A stretch of 64,000 nt of DNA. Source: Anas platyrhynchos. Lineage: Eukaryota; Chordata; Aves; Anseriformes; Anatidae. Both the position numbers and the translations under genes were made by a program. A model generated the notes under the pieces. That model searched no databases and was not told the DNA's origin. It worked only from the letters and a program-made list of their open reading frames with translations. Shown piece by piece: positions 26,301 through 38,997 of this stretch (the stretch's first letter is position 1; every line of letters starts with the position of its first letter). The stretch spans positions 4,774,001 to 4,838,000 of the forward strand of contig NC_092605.1 of assembly GCF_047663525.1 (NCBI RefSeq), written 5' to 3'.

Positions 26301-29300
26301 CCAGCGTACAGCTCTGCTTCATTCTGCAAAAGCCTTGCTTGCCACGCTCTGAACGTTCTTTTGTGAGGTTTTGAATGTCTTGCTACTGCCAATGTCCTCT
26401 TATTCCAGTATCTTGTGGTGTTGGACCTTATGGCTGAACTACACGTGGATGATCTGATATCCTGCTGGAGAAAGTAACAATCTGGGACTCATGCTAAAAG
26501 AAAGCTTTTTGGCTATCAACTGTTGCAGTGTTGGAGACAAATCTCTCAACTGCAGCTGTGCATGATGGCAGGGGAATGTGTAAATATTTTTACTCCTAGT
26601 ATTCTTCAGTAGTAGACATTATTTCAATGCTTTTAACATGACAGAGCCCCCAGCAGTTTAGGGGTCCATCGCATTTTCAACCTAGAAGACAAATAAGATG
26701 GAGACAGCAAAGCTGTTATTCCCTTTGATCAAATAGAAATTTGAAGAAGAGGGGAATTAAACGACTTGGTTGAAGTCATGTGCTGGATCTGCAGCAGAAC
26801 TAGGAGTTGAAACCTGTACCTATGAAGTACAAGACATCATGTCTTTTCTTTGTTTTTTCCTCTTATTAACTGTAGCAGAGAGCTGGAAATTCTTTGCAAA
26901 CAACCAAAAAATAGTTATGTCTGGTTTATTTAAAAGACATTTTTGTTCTATCTCTTAAAAATAATAATAATATGGAATCATTGTTACTTAAATTTGGTAG
27001 TTTTCTATAACATCCATGGGTTAGGATGCCAACAGGGTACATCAGCCATCCAAGTACTAGTATTGGAAGTGTCTGATGATGGGAAATGGATTGCTGTCCT
27101 GCAACACATGGATTTTGTTGTGTTTTGGATTTCTGAGATTGCTAAGGTCTTTCACAGGAACACTCTTCAAATACTCTAACCCAGCCCCTTCAAACATGGA
27201 AATGACTTTTGTGTTTCACCTGAAGAGGATGCAGGAAGTGTAACTCATAGCCTCTTGACATCTGCAGGCAGATGTTCCCCTCTCAGCTGTAAAACACAAC
27301 ATATTCATAACCCAGGTGCCAAAACAGAGCAAAACTTCTATAATCAATAATTCCATTTATGCCCCCAAAGTCACAGGCCTCACCTTTGTGAAGCGCTTGG
27401 AGGTGATTAAAAATATTAAGATTAAAGTACTGTGATTAAGTCTTTTAATGTTCCAAGTTTCTTCAGAAGTTTTGCAGAATTGTTTTCTTTCTGTCCTCCT
27501 TGTGTCATCTTTAACATGGCCTGTATGCTCATGCCTTCTGTGCATTGTTTATTTAATACCTGTCCTCGTTTCACTTCTATGACTGAAGAGTCTATTTTAA
27601 GCCTCCCAGAATCTTTTCTCCAACTGGTTAGAGCCATGTTATTTTGCGTGCCCTACTTTGAAAACATGTGCCTCAAGAATGACTCAGGGTCTTGAGGAGA
27701 TATAACATGGAGGCATAATAGTCCCCTTCAGACTGAGAAAATTGGCTGCTCTCAACTGTAAAAGCATGCTTTTGTTTTCCAGCTCATACAGAACGTATGT
27801 GCAAGCACTGGCTAGCCTTACATTTTAAAAGAAAAATTGCACCGTCAAAATGTTTAGCTGTTTGTGACGACCTCCACCACCTGCTTTATAAAAGATCTTT
27901 ACATCAAAGAGCGTGTAAGGCCAAAACAACAGAGAATTGATTCTTTAAATTCTAGATCTCTGCCTTGAATATATTTTCCTCCTTAATTCCTTCCTTTCCT
28001 TCCCCAGTGACCCAGTCATGATTTCACATTGTCCCCCTGGTCATGCGTTCCTGATAACATGGGCATCGTCTGGCTTTCAGGGTAGGACTGAGACCTGAAC
28101 TGCGGCTGACTTTTATGTAAGTGCTGACTAAATTAGTTGACCCAGGCTGAGGTACGCAGAAAATAAGGCAGTGTATGTGACATACGTAATAAAAAGAGAT
28201 TTTTGTCTCCTAAATGATAGGATTCCAGGAAATGAAAATTTCATTGCGACCTGATTAGAAGCCTACTTTCTATTTAAAGAAGTTGTAATTCAAACAAGCT
28301 TTGAAATGAATAAAGAATTTCGTACTTTGAATTTTCTGTGTGAAGGGCTTTCAATTTCAGCTGTGTATGGTTAATAATACCTGGACAGAAAGCCTCTATG
28401 CAGTCACATTCAGGGGCTGATGGCAACTGTGCAATCGAATCCTTAGCAAAGGGCAGAAAGGTTTGTAATTCAGCCCATGAGGAAGTGAGCGAAGTCACTC
28501 TCACCTTGTGCCTCTGCTGTCCATGTGAAAAAGGAGGGAGTAGCTGCAGCAAGTTGTTGCTTCCTTGGGGTGTGTGTGTGCGCCCTGTGCCTGTTGGTCA
28601 GGGGATGGAGCAAGGAACTTGAAGCTGTACCTGAGTGCCTCTCAGCACGTTTATCTTCAAAATGTCCCTTGGAGGTGGAATAGTGGTTTTGTTCCCACTT
28701 CCCACACAGGCTGCAGGGTGATCTGCACCCTGTGGGATCTGTGGAGCAGTACTTAAGGCAGCTGAGTGCCAGAGGCAGTGTGCCTGCCTCACTTCAGCCC
28801 TTCTTCAGAGGAGCAGGGCATGCTAACCTAGGCAGAACTTCACAATTGTTACTGGTGCTTTTTAGGTGTCTGCTGCCTGCTGCTTACACTGTGATTGATA
28901 AAATCTCACTTCAAGTCAGTGCCCATGTGTGGAACTCAGTCACTTCCCCGGCTCCCTGATGGGTATGTGAACATCAGAGCATCCTCCTGGCTCTCCTGTC
29001 CAGCTGTGGGCATGCAGCCAGGGAGTGTTTCTATGGAAGCTGTTTCTTTCTCCTTGCACGAATTAAGTCTCAGTCCCGATACTTATGTCAAAAAGTCCTC
29101 ATGCAGTAGCAGTCACATTGTAGGTTGTGAGTTGCGGTTCGTCTTAGCTTGAGTACTGGATTTTCATATAGTATTAAGTAGGAACCTAATGTTGGTGCCT
29201 TTTCAACAAGTGACTTAAAAGTCTGATGTTAGCTATTCTAAGGAATAAACTGTGTCTCCTTTTGAAAACATCTAGTGTATTTATTTAATATTGACCTATA

Positions 29301-30672
29301 ATCTTAGAAATGACTGTCCTTCTACATGGTTAACTTGACAACTTAAAAGAACTTTCAGAAACAGCGAAGTACTTACTCTGTAAACCAGCATTTTCTAAAG
29401 TGGCAAAAGATGGGTTCCTAGATCATTTCAAAAAAACTTTTAAAAAGCTAGCTGAAGATCCTCAGAAGTTTAGGAGTGTTTCTACAAATGCACTGTTTTC
29501 AAGCTGAAAAAGAATCCAACTGCTTAAAGGAATGAATTACAGCTATTAGCTAGCTTCAGAAAACATTACAAAGGGTGAAATAAAGTATTTTATAAAAAAC
29601 AGCATCATTTCTTATCCAGTCATAGTTATTTATTTTATAAAAGATGTCCTTGGTGTGGCAAAGAAACTAATGGATTGACTTATGTATTTTTAGACTGCAC
29701 CCTGTGCTATAGTAGTTTTAAGAGAAGCTACTGAAGAAGGAAGAGGAGATGAGAAAACTCTTAAGCCAAGAAATGAATCCAATGCATTAGTTTAACTAAA
29801 CATGCCTTCAGGCTTTTTTTTTTTTTTTCTTTTTCCACAGGAGTAGGTAATCAAGGTATTCTGCTATGAAAAGTGCTTTGTTTCAAAAAGAAAGAAGAGA
29901 AAAAAATCACTAGGGAGAGCATTAAACTTCTGCTTGACATATGAAGGTTTCAAGGCAAGTGATAGGCAAAATTTATGTGATTAATATTCTTGCTTTCATG
30001 CTGCACTCTCTGTCCTGTGACCAAAAAATTGGAGTACATTTTACACACCATTATGCAGTAACATAAGAACAGGGTCTACTTTTATTTTTTCTTGAAAGCT
30101 CGTCTGCCACTGTTTGCATTTTTTATTCCTTTTATGTACTGCTGTGGGACATTAAAATACACCATATTCCCTTCAGAGTTGTATAAATACTGAAGGTTAA
30201 ATTGTACAAATGGTCTGTGTCTAAACACTTGATATCAAATCTATGCAGCTTACCGAGGAAGATGCTTTAGAGAACCAAATAAATCTCTTAGTGTTCATGT
30301 GCATATGTGTATTGATACAGGTGTATTGTGTCCTTATCCTAGCCTTCCTGTAGTAAGAAAGAACTCTGTACTTCCTATAGCAAGGAACAAGTTTTGCAAA
30401 ATGACAAGGAATCAAGATCCATAAAAGTTTGACTTTCTCATCAATGCACTTTGTTCACAATCTGCAAACTTGATTTTAGAAAATGTCTTTCATTAACTGC
30501 AGGAGAAAGTTTATATTGCAGCCATTGTGAAGAGCATAGAGTAATGGTAAACATGAGTTGATTTCCATTCTGTTCAAGAAAGAAATCCAAAGATTTATTG
30601 TTACCTGAGTTACAAAAGTATTCCTCAAAACTTTTTCTCAGTGGAAAATAACATGGGGAATATGCTCTTTAA
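20363..30672. other. Non-coding unique DNA
   Basis: No gene is supported in these 10 kb. The stretch contains an AT/AC dinucleotide tract near 24016-24046 and a 15-T run at 29814-29828 leading into a CTTTTTCCACAG acceptor-like site with no usable exon behind it. A 111-codon plus frame at 24758-25093 and an acceptor/donor pair at 26148-26193 are unrecognised and probably fortuitous. Confidence 0.55.
24016..24046. repeat. AT/AC dinucleotide tract
   Basis: A short imperfect run of TA and CA dinucleotides, interrupted once by TTT. Confidence 0.75.
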
Positions 30673-30713
30673 CAGTTAAAATGCTGTCCTACTGCAGGAC
30701 AGCATTTTGACTG
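30673..30713. other. Compact inverted repeat (18-bp stem, 5-base loop)
   Basis: The left arm is CAGTTAAAATGCTGTCCT (30673-30690), the loop ACTGC (30691-30695), and the right arm AGGACAGCATTTTGACTG (30696-30713). Seventeen of 18 positions are Watson-Crick pairs and the remaining T opposite G would be a wobble pair in RNA, giving a complete 18-bp stem. Pairing does not extend into the flanks, so the 41-base hairpin is shorter than a normal microRNA precursor. It could be a cruciform-prone element, a remnant of a small palindromic transposon or chance. Confidence 0.8.
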
Positions 30714-32462
30714 CTTCATTATTACTATTTTTAAATAAAGAATTGCATATAGAAGCATTAAAAGAATAAAATTTATCTCAGTATTGGGATCTGGTTAACA
30801 ATTTTGATTTATAAAAATGTTGATTTCAATGCTGTTAATAAATTGTGGGTAAAACTAACTGATTTCAGATGTTTTACAAAGTAGTATGTATACTCTTTAT
30901 AAAAACAAGCAACTTTTTCAAAATACTAATAAATGTGAACCAAATCCGAACTTAAAATTATTTACTTCACTTGTCTATGGATCATTGCTAACTGTTGACT
31001 TGCAATACACTAGCAGATGAAACCCACCTAATGCAATAGTTCATATATTCTAAAAATAAAGTTACATTTTAACTTGACTGAGTTTTAATAAGTTTTTGTT
31101 ACTAGATCGGGAGTAAAAAGGAGCCTAACAAGTGTTTTGGAATCTCTCTGCCTTTAAGTGGAGCTCTCAGAACCACGCAGCAGCTCCTGGAGGGATTCCT
31201 TTTTATCTCATTCGGAATTACATTAAGGGTGTGTACGTGCATTCAGAGCTCTTGGAAATGTGATGCTTACTATCCAAAACCTACTGCAAGTTATTAGCAA
31301 CAAAAGACATTCTCTCTTCAGGTAAAATATGTAGTATCCATATCCTGTAATTCGGGATTTGGCCTCTCATTTGAACCAGAATCAAATCACTCTAATTGCA
31401 AGAAGCAGTTTGCTACAGGACAAGAACTGTAAAATTCAGTATTTTTTGTATTTCTGAGTTGTTGATTCAGTTTGTCTGCACAAACAAGCCCAAGAATTCA
31501 GATTGGAATTGTCAAAACACAAAAGCATTTCAGTGTCTCATAGTGTTAAGCAGGAAAGGGTTTTCAGATTTGGTTCGAGATGGGCCCTTAAGGCCTTTGG
31601 ACTGGGCCTGTTTTTTCATTGTAAACTCCAACAATGCAGATGTTGGATTGTGGTGCTGCTATCTGAAAGAACAAGAGAAACAGAATTGATTGTACTTAAT
31701 TTCAAAACCAGGGATGAGGATAAAAGTAGATATTGAAGTTATTCAGTGCTCTTGGTAAGGTTTCAGGGGGAATCACCTTCTTCCCTCCTAGTAACAAGGC
31801 AGACTCAGGCACGCTATTCCGTTTCATATATGAGTTTAGCATGACACCAAAAACATCCAAAAAAACACAACACATCTATGATTTATTTAGCTGAGATCAA
31901 AGATATACAGCTGCAAAGACTCTAATTAAAATTTGATGATGCAGCAGGCAGGCTACATCTATTATTTAATTTGGAGGTTGTGATCTTACACAAAATTAGC
32001 TGCCAGATTTCACTTGCACTCTTGGGCTACAAATACACTTGTACTCAATCATTTTGATATGAGGTTGAATAGCCAAAATTTCACAACAGATCCTCACATG
32101 TCCTATGTGGAATTTATTGTCAGGAAGGGAGCTAATAAATTCCAGCTTTGGACCAGCTCAGATCCATTTCTGATGACATGTTGCTTAGCACTAGTGCAGT
32201 TCAACTTGTTTTGCTCCAAGGACCAAAACTAGTGTATTTTGAAAACATGGCTGATTACTGAGGCATGTTCACAGTGGACTCAGACACAGCTTTTGACCTT
32301 CTCAAACTATTTAATGAGTTTCTGAAATAAGCTTTAGAAAACTTTTTTAGAAAAAGTTCTAGCTTACTGAATAATTCTAGCTGTTTATTTCATGAAAAAG
32401 AGCAGCATAGAGGTCCACAGTCTAATTAACACTCTTTTGTTTTTCTCCTTTTTCTTCTTTAG
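30714..32462. other. Non-coding unique DNA ending in a strong acceptor tract
   Basis: No gene is supported. The last 25 bases (about 32437-32462) are a near-continuous pyrimidine tract ending TTTAG, the strongest 3' splice site I noticed in the window. Confidence 0.55.
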
Positions 32463-32508
32463 AATAAGAGAAAACATTCCTCTCCATAATCTCATGATAG
32501 AAGACCAG
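32463..32508 (+). CDS. Candidate 46-bp internal exon (unidentified gene)
   Basis: The segment follows a long pyrimidine tract (CTCCTTTTTCTTCTTTAG ends at 32462) and ends ACCAG followed by GTAAGGA, a near-consensus donor at 32509. Two of the three frames hit a stop. The open one uses one carried base and 15 codons and reads IRENIPLHNLMIEDQ, leaving in phase 0. The next candidate exon (41956) is open in phase 0, so the two can join with an intron of about 9.4 kb. I do not recognise the peptide. The splice sites are seen directly; that it is translated is inference, and it could also be an exon of a non-coding RNA. Confidence 0.4.
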
Positions 32509-35500
32509 GTAAGGAATTACTAAAATAATGAATTTTCATGGAAAATTGTTACAAATCAGTCACATTATGCATAGCATTCCCTTGTAAAAACAAGGTGGCC
32601 TTGAATTTTGGCTAACCTTGTACCAAATCAACAAACAGCCCTGGAGATTAACATCCTTTTACCAGTAAGTATGATTTCTACGTGTGGGTGGTGTGTGTTC
32701 TTCTGAGCAAGGTTTGACTTTAGCTGTTCACCAGCTAATTTCAGTATGTGATACTGAAGCAAAGGTAGAAGCTGGTGCAAAAAGCTCAACTCTGATCCAC
32801 GGGCAGCCAGCTCTGTGGAACGGGACCATCCATTCTCCCTCTAGCCTTGCACTCCAAGTCAAGCATGTGCTTGGTCCCATTTCTCAATCTTGCTGTGTGC
32901 CTGTCTTCAGAATTATTATAGTTTCTCTCTACCTTGCTTTGTGTCCATCTTTAGAATTACTATAGTTTTCACATCAACAGTGGAATTTTATCTGAAGTTA
33001 TAGACTGGCAATTTTAGTTCTGGTTATCTGTTCCACTGGAGATTTAAGCTAAGCTCTTTTATACTATAAAGCAGCACTCACATGGCTGGGCACTTCTTTT
33101 AACTTAGAAATGGCCATCATTAGCTGTGAGAAAGGTAGCTTCTGCTTCTTAGCTGAAATTGATGTCTGTCTACAGGAGTATTCCTAGTTCACTTATTTGT
33201 GCTATTGTGTGAGAACACTCAGATGCTGCTATATAACCCAGCTCTGCATCTTTCGGGGTGTGAGAATGGAAAAAAATCTTGCCTGTCCTAATTTCAACTT
33301 CAGACCTGTACTTACTTCTCCGCAGCCAGGACAGGGATAGTGATGACTACAGAGAAAGTGTAGTGGGACTCTGCTGTTTGGCTCTGAGGTTTAGGGAGGA
33401 GAACAAAAGTAGGCTGAGAAATATTGATCTCACTTTCTTTAATGCCTTTACTGTTTGGTCTGGGAATTTGTTGTGAAATACAGAAGATGTCACTTGCAGA
33501 ATCCACAGGGTTTACTTGAGATCTGGTACCTTCGCTAAGTGCATCAAGGGAGTCTGAGAGAATGGCTGTCCTTCATTACTTGCTGAGATACTCCTCCATA
33601 AATCTCATTTCTTTTATGACTGCTGAATGTGTTTGTACTTCTCTTTTTTTGAAGGTACCCAGTGGCCTAATTTTGGCTTTCTTCAGCTAAAAACAATCCA
33701 AAATCAACCCCAGATGCTAAGATGACTTTTTTTTATATTGTTTTTATTTTTATTTTAACAAATAAAGTAGAAAGAAAGTTCTCTTTGCTGTTATGGTTTT
33801 GAGGAGGATTTTGCTGTTTGGCAGGCTATTTCCATGTGAGTTTAACGCTGTTGAAATATGATGCAAATGACTGAAATAAGAGATTTTAATAATGTAGAGT
33901 GGGCCTAAAACAATGCATATTTTTGATTACTGGGCTGTTTTGTTTGTTTGTTTAGTATTAGGCTTAATCAAAGAAAAAAACAAATTTCAGTTAATGAAAG
34001 GAAAAAATGTGACCCAAATCTTTAGGGAGATATAACAGTTAATTGGATTTCAAGTACTGTAGCTCCATTCTCAATACTGTTCCATTTTCTTTTCAGGATT
34101 ACAGTTGTTTAGTTCCATTAGCCTAAATGCACAGGGTCAGCTTTTAAATTATACTGCATTAGTCTACCAGTTTCTTTTGCCTTATTCTTCCTCTTTTGCC
34201 TCCATGGCTCTTCGCACAGCAGTGACCTGCCTTGGCAGAGGTCGCCTGTCATAGCCACGAGAGAGAGCTGCCGCTGGAACTGACACTGCTCTTCCTAATG
34301 ACTCCTGCCTTCATTCAGGGCCTCCAGTGTGTCACTAAGAAGTTAGAGCTCTGCCTGACTCTCACAACAACAAACCAAGGCTACTATTTGCTCGTTAAAA
34401 TTAATGTATACCAACAAACCGAGTCTTCCAACTGAAACAAAACAAAACAAACCCCTTCACTTGGCAGCACTCTGTAACGTCTGAACACAAATGAACAGAT
34501 ACTTACGATTTATATTAAATTCCAGATTAACAAGAAAAATTATTAGGTGTGATGTTGGGATAAATTTATATATCCTGGGGGAAGCATTTTCAGTGCTGGG
34601 AAGGATAGGTTCTTCAGCAGGGCAAGTTATTAGGGTTGCATGTCAGTGGCATCATGCAAAGCTGTTATTCGCATGGGGTGTTACGGCTTTCCATATAATG
34701 GGATTTGTTAAAAACATTGACTTTCAGTCTTTGAAACTTGTTGGCATTTGATTTTGACAAATACGAAGTACTTTGCCAAGTTTGATTTTATTTTTATTTT
34801 TTTATGAATAATTCTCCCTTATTTTCAGTAAGCTCTCTGCATGGTGAAAAACAAGAGTAACGGATTAGAATGATGTTGGCCATTACATTCATACTTCTAG
34901 AGGAATTGCAATACAATTCGATAAAATACCTAGCAGATTTTTTTCACTCAATTCTACCTTTAAATTCCCACATCCTTAAAAAAAGAGAAGCATTCCACCA
35001 ATATGACTAAGAGTAAACACAGGTAGCAATGAGAAGAAGCTACAAAAGCACTATGGAAGTGCCAATCTCTAGAGGCAAGACATTTAGTTTACCATAACTT
35101 TTAAAAAATGTGTCAGCATTGTTTCTCTTTCAAAGAAACATACAACGCTTCAGTGAACTTGACATCTTTTAGAGCTGACCCTATTAATTATTTTTGACTT
35201 ACTGTGTACTATACATCCACAGGGATTTGCAGAGGATCAAGTACACTATTGTCAAGGGCTTTTATTTCTCTTTCAAATGTACTTGTGTGTGTTGGAGAGT
35301 TTACATGTAAAACTGTCTATTAATGAATGCTATGTGATAGAAGGGTTTAGAGAAATAAATGTATCCATCTCGAGGGAGAAATATGCATAGCAGATTAATA
35401 AAAGGCACTTTACATGTTTTATCTATACTGCTCAGAAGTTCAGACAGCATATAGACTACAATATCTAATTTTCCTGGAGCTCTCAAAGACTTCTAGGATC

Positions 35501-35768
35501 AGTTCTTCCAGTAGAAGCAGTCTGGAATATGTTCTTCAACACAGAGGACCAAATTCTGTTCTCAGTTTCAAAACTTTACCAAATTAACATTGTTGTGACT
35601 GAGAACAGATTCTCTCCCTGATATATTGTTTGCTCTTTGGAGACCAGTGACACTGAGAAAGTGATAAAGGGATTGGCATATAAGTATACAGCAAAAAGAA
35701 GGGTAATAAAAGTTGGGGAGAGTAATGAGTTGAGAAGAAACTCACACAGATGCTGAGAAAATTCATTC
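32509..35768. other. Intron-like non-coding DNA
   Basis: No further coding segment was found. It contains a 36-bp imperfect direct duplication at 32889-32968. An acceptor-like tract at about 34097 is followed by an open frame but no strong donor. Confidence 0.5.
32889..32968. repeat. Imperfect direct duplication (44-bp period)
   Basis: Bases 32889-32924 and 32933-32968 are two 36-bp copies that agree at 30 of 36 positions, both ending in an AGAATTA-TATAGTTT pattern and separated by 8 bases. It is an old local tandem duplication. Confidence 0.8.
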
Positions 35769-35791
35769 TTTTTTTTTTTTTTTTTTTTTTT
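35769..35791. repeat. Poly-T run (T23)
   Basis: Twenty-three T residues. About 155 bases downstream lies a 16-A run (35947-35962), so the two are inverted homopolymers around a short unique spacer. Confidence 0.9.
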
Positions 35792-35946
35792 CTCTGTCAT
35801 TCAAGGCAGGAAAGATGTGAACAATAAGAAGAAAAAGAGAGTAGAAGGCAAAACAATAAAAATGTGCCTTTGTGCAGTGGAAAGTCATTTCCCCAACTCC
35901 CACACATGCACAGGTCTTAAGCACAAAATTTATTGCTTCATGTTTC

Positions 35947-35980
35947 AAAAAAAAAAAAAAAAGAAAGAAAAAAGAAAAAA
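35947..35980. repeat. Poly-A and GAAA-rich tract
   Basis: Sixteen A residues are followed by GAAAGAAAAAAGAAAAAAGG. It is low-complexity sequence. Confidence 0.85.
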
Positions 35981-36054
35981 GGCCAGAACAAACGAAGGTG
36001 TTTTATTTGGTTGTTTTTTGTTGTTGTTGTTAGGTTGTTTGTTTTTAGTGCATT

Positions 36055-36106
36055 TTATATCTATATCTATATCCATCTATCTATCTATATCTTTTTTTTT
36101 TTTTTT
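36055..36106. repeat. (TATC)n microsatellite and T15
   Basis: TATCTA/ATCT tetranucleotide repeats at 36055-36091 are followed by 15 T residues (36092-36106), ending four bases before the CR1 body begins. Confidence 0.85.
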
Positions 36107-36110
36107 GTGC

Positions 36111-36330
36111 AAAGAGAGGTTCAGCTTGGAAATTAGGAGGAATTTCTTCTCAGAAAAAGGCACTGGAATGGGTTGCCCTGGGAGGTAGCAGGGTCAGTCC
36201 CTGGGCTTTTTTAAGAAAAGGTTGGATGTGGTGCTTAGGAAGATGGTTTAGTGGGTAAGGGTGGTGGTAGGGGAAAGGTTGGACTAGATGATCTTGAAGG
36301 TCTTTTCTAACCTTAACGTTTCTATGATAT
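36111..36330 (+). mobile_element. CR1 LINE 3' fragment, sense orientation
   Basis: The sequence follows the 3' part of avian CR1. A GAGAGGTTCAGCTTGGAAATTAGG block matches the end of the reverse-transcriptase-encoding region. Then come a GGCACTGGAATGGGTTGCCC block and a GGTTGGACTAGATGATCTTG block with the terminal AACCTTAACG-TTTCTATGAT. About 220 bp remain; everything upstream of the last part of ORF2 is missing, as is usual for 5'-truncated LINE insertions. It is non-functional. It is followed by an ATATATAT-rich tail at 36327-36349. Confidence 0.95.
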
Positions 36331-36484
36331 ATATATTAATATATATAAAGATAAACTTTTTTCAATAATTTTGTTTCTCTCAGAAATTCAGCTGAAGGCT
36401 AGGGCACCATGATGAAGATAGCTTATATCCAGAATAAAACCAGCATGGTTCCGAGTTTAAAACCTAGCCAGAGAAATCTGTCTA

Positions 36485-36504
36485 GGCCTGGCCTGAGCCA
36501 GGCC
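36485..36504. other. Short inverted repeat
   Basis: An 8-bp arm GGCCTGGC and its exact complement GCCAGGCC are separated by four bases. The stem is entirely G+C except one pair, which stands out in AT-rich DNA. Too short for a function to be assigned. Confidence 0.7.
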
Positions 36505-38997
36505 ATACCTCAGCATAGGAGGATTTGGAATACAAGTTGACAAAATCAGAAAACATTTGAATTGCCTTACCATTGTCAGGTAACACTGATTTATGTTGCA
36601 AGACTGAACTTAAAAGAGAATAAGGGGGCACTATTACACTCATTGATACAATACTTAGCACTATAACATCTGCTTTTTTTTTTTTAAGTTTTATAATTCA
36701 ACTGACAAGCCATGACATACCTATATGACTATTATCAGTTGCCAGGAATGTGGGAAAGCATCAGTACAAATGTGATGAAACAAGATCGACTCATACAGCA
36801 ATATAGTTTTGCAATACAGACTACCATTTTGGAGTCCATATGGATGGTCTCTTAATAAGAATTTTCTTACATGAATCTGCTTCCAGTGTTTGATCACTAT
36901 CTTTTAATTGTTCCTTTTTTTTTTTTTTTAACCTCTGAAAAGTACCATTTCCACCTCTAAGCATTATCCAATTCATCATTTAGAAGCAACTGCTATAAAT
37001 AAAAAAGTAAAAGCAGTGGGTCTGCTAATGGTTGCCTGTGCCAGAATTTTACCCTCTACTTAAAACAGCAGAGATGAACAAAAATGGAGTGCTACTGCAA
37101 GGAAAACATGGATTTCTAATGGCATCTTTATAATCAACTGGCAAAAACATAGAAATGGAATTGAAGTAAATGAACTGTACTTCTTACAACTAACTAATTG
37201 TGTGATTCCCTTTGCATGCTATACTACAGGAGAGGAGATGGCAGCCCACGATGATAGTACAGAAGATGCACTAAGTCATGCTTCTTTCATGGAGACAGTG
37301 GATTAACTGGAGTATAGCTGAGTAAATTATAATCTGTGTTTTACCTCTGTATAGTTTTTAATGAGCTTTACAGTGAAGGGCAGCATTACACTAGCCAGCC
37401 TCACTAATGCTGTGCAAATTTCTACTTGATTATTCACTATAGTAATGGGGTATAGTCTATAAGACTTCTGTCTTAGAACCAAATAGATGATATAGAAAAT
37501 CTTGAGGAATACTAAAACTGACTTTGTAGAATTCAAAGCATTGGCTCATGTCTGCCTGCTGTTTTTCCTTGTGGTATGAAATCCAGCCAGCCTTGCTAGC
37601 AAAAGCTAGCGAACTACGTGCGGCTGGTATTCGGGCTTCATGGCCTGACAAAGGAATGCTGAGAGAGCTTTAATGTCGTAGACCATGAGCTGAGTCAGTG
37701 ACCTACTTCCTAAAAAAATGAACATAGAAGAGATTAGAGAACAGAGACTTCTGAAGAGTTATATTTGAAGTATTTAAATTAGTTGATGGATCAGCTCTGA
37801 ATCCATACAGCTATACTACAGCCACTCAGAAGAAACTAGCTATAAAGAGCATGGTGGATATTATTATCAATCTGATAGCTTCACACCTAAAAACAGATCT
37901 TGGCTAGATTATAAATTCTTTTTAAACATTGATATACTTGAGGCTTTTTCTCTGATGACGCTTGTCATTAGTATTGCTTCTTTTTAAACCAAGAACAAAA
38001 GATCACCGAAATGTTGTCATTAATACTATGTGAATCATTGTTTAATTAGATTTTTCAACTTAAAGTTCAGTACCTTCTTGTAAAATAAATTAGGTTGGCA
38101 GAATAACAATACTTCATTTTTTTCTTTGCATTTTCTTGCTGGAATATGCTAGAGCCTTGCTCTTCATATGAAATGTTTAGTTTTAAGTGCAGTTTTAGTT
38201 TGGGATTTATTTAATATTTTAATTAAGTATGTATTAAAGTTTGCACAAAGATTTTTTTTTTTAATTGTAAAGTTTTACTTTTAAATGTTTTTAATGAATG
38301 CCTCAGCTGAAAGAGTTTGAAGAAAAATCAAGAACTTTCTGATTGTCTGAAACCTGCATTTTTCATCTGAAGACAGACTGAGTGAATACTGTGAAAGACC
38401 CTAATTCTTCAAAGACTTCTTTGCCCCCACATTGTTCAACAAAGGTATGTATAGATGATAGAAAAAACAAAGTACACAAGAACAAAACAAGACACGACAA
38501 AGACTAAAACAAAATGAAAAAAAAAAAACAAACCTGAATCCATGGGAATGAACTAATTCTCCTGTCACTTAAATAGTTATAAAACAAGCCAAGCATATCT
38601 GAAGGTGAATGTTAATGACCAAGGAGGCAGACAGATGGTCCAAATTGTCTTTAGGTGGTTCATCATACTTCATTATTCTCAGAAAATTGTCTTTGATAAA
38701 TGGATATTCAATGTTAAGTGGATTTTGGGGCAATGTATGGGTCACCTTTTGATTACGGTCAAGCAGAGTACATTCGATAGATTTCTGCCACTTCGTGACT
38801 GGTCACTTCTTTTTCACAGGTTATTTGTACATACTAAACTCCACATCTGTTTCCTTAACTTAAAACCAAAGTGTCATTGCACAGAAACCATGGTTTGTAT
38901 TGAAGTCTCATGTTCATGACATAGTGAAATTTTCATACTAATGTGGTTGCTGGTAGTGCAAGATCACTACTGCAAGCATTGTTATCTCAAGGGAAGG

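Noticed and set aside
29814..29850. T15 with CTTTTTCCACAG, a strong-looking acceptor
   Set aside because: Stops occur almost at once in one frame and no donor lies at exon distance. The tract is explained by the homopolymer.
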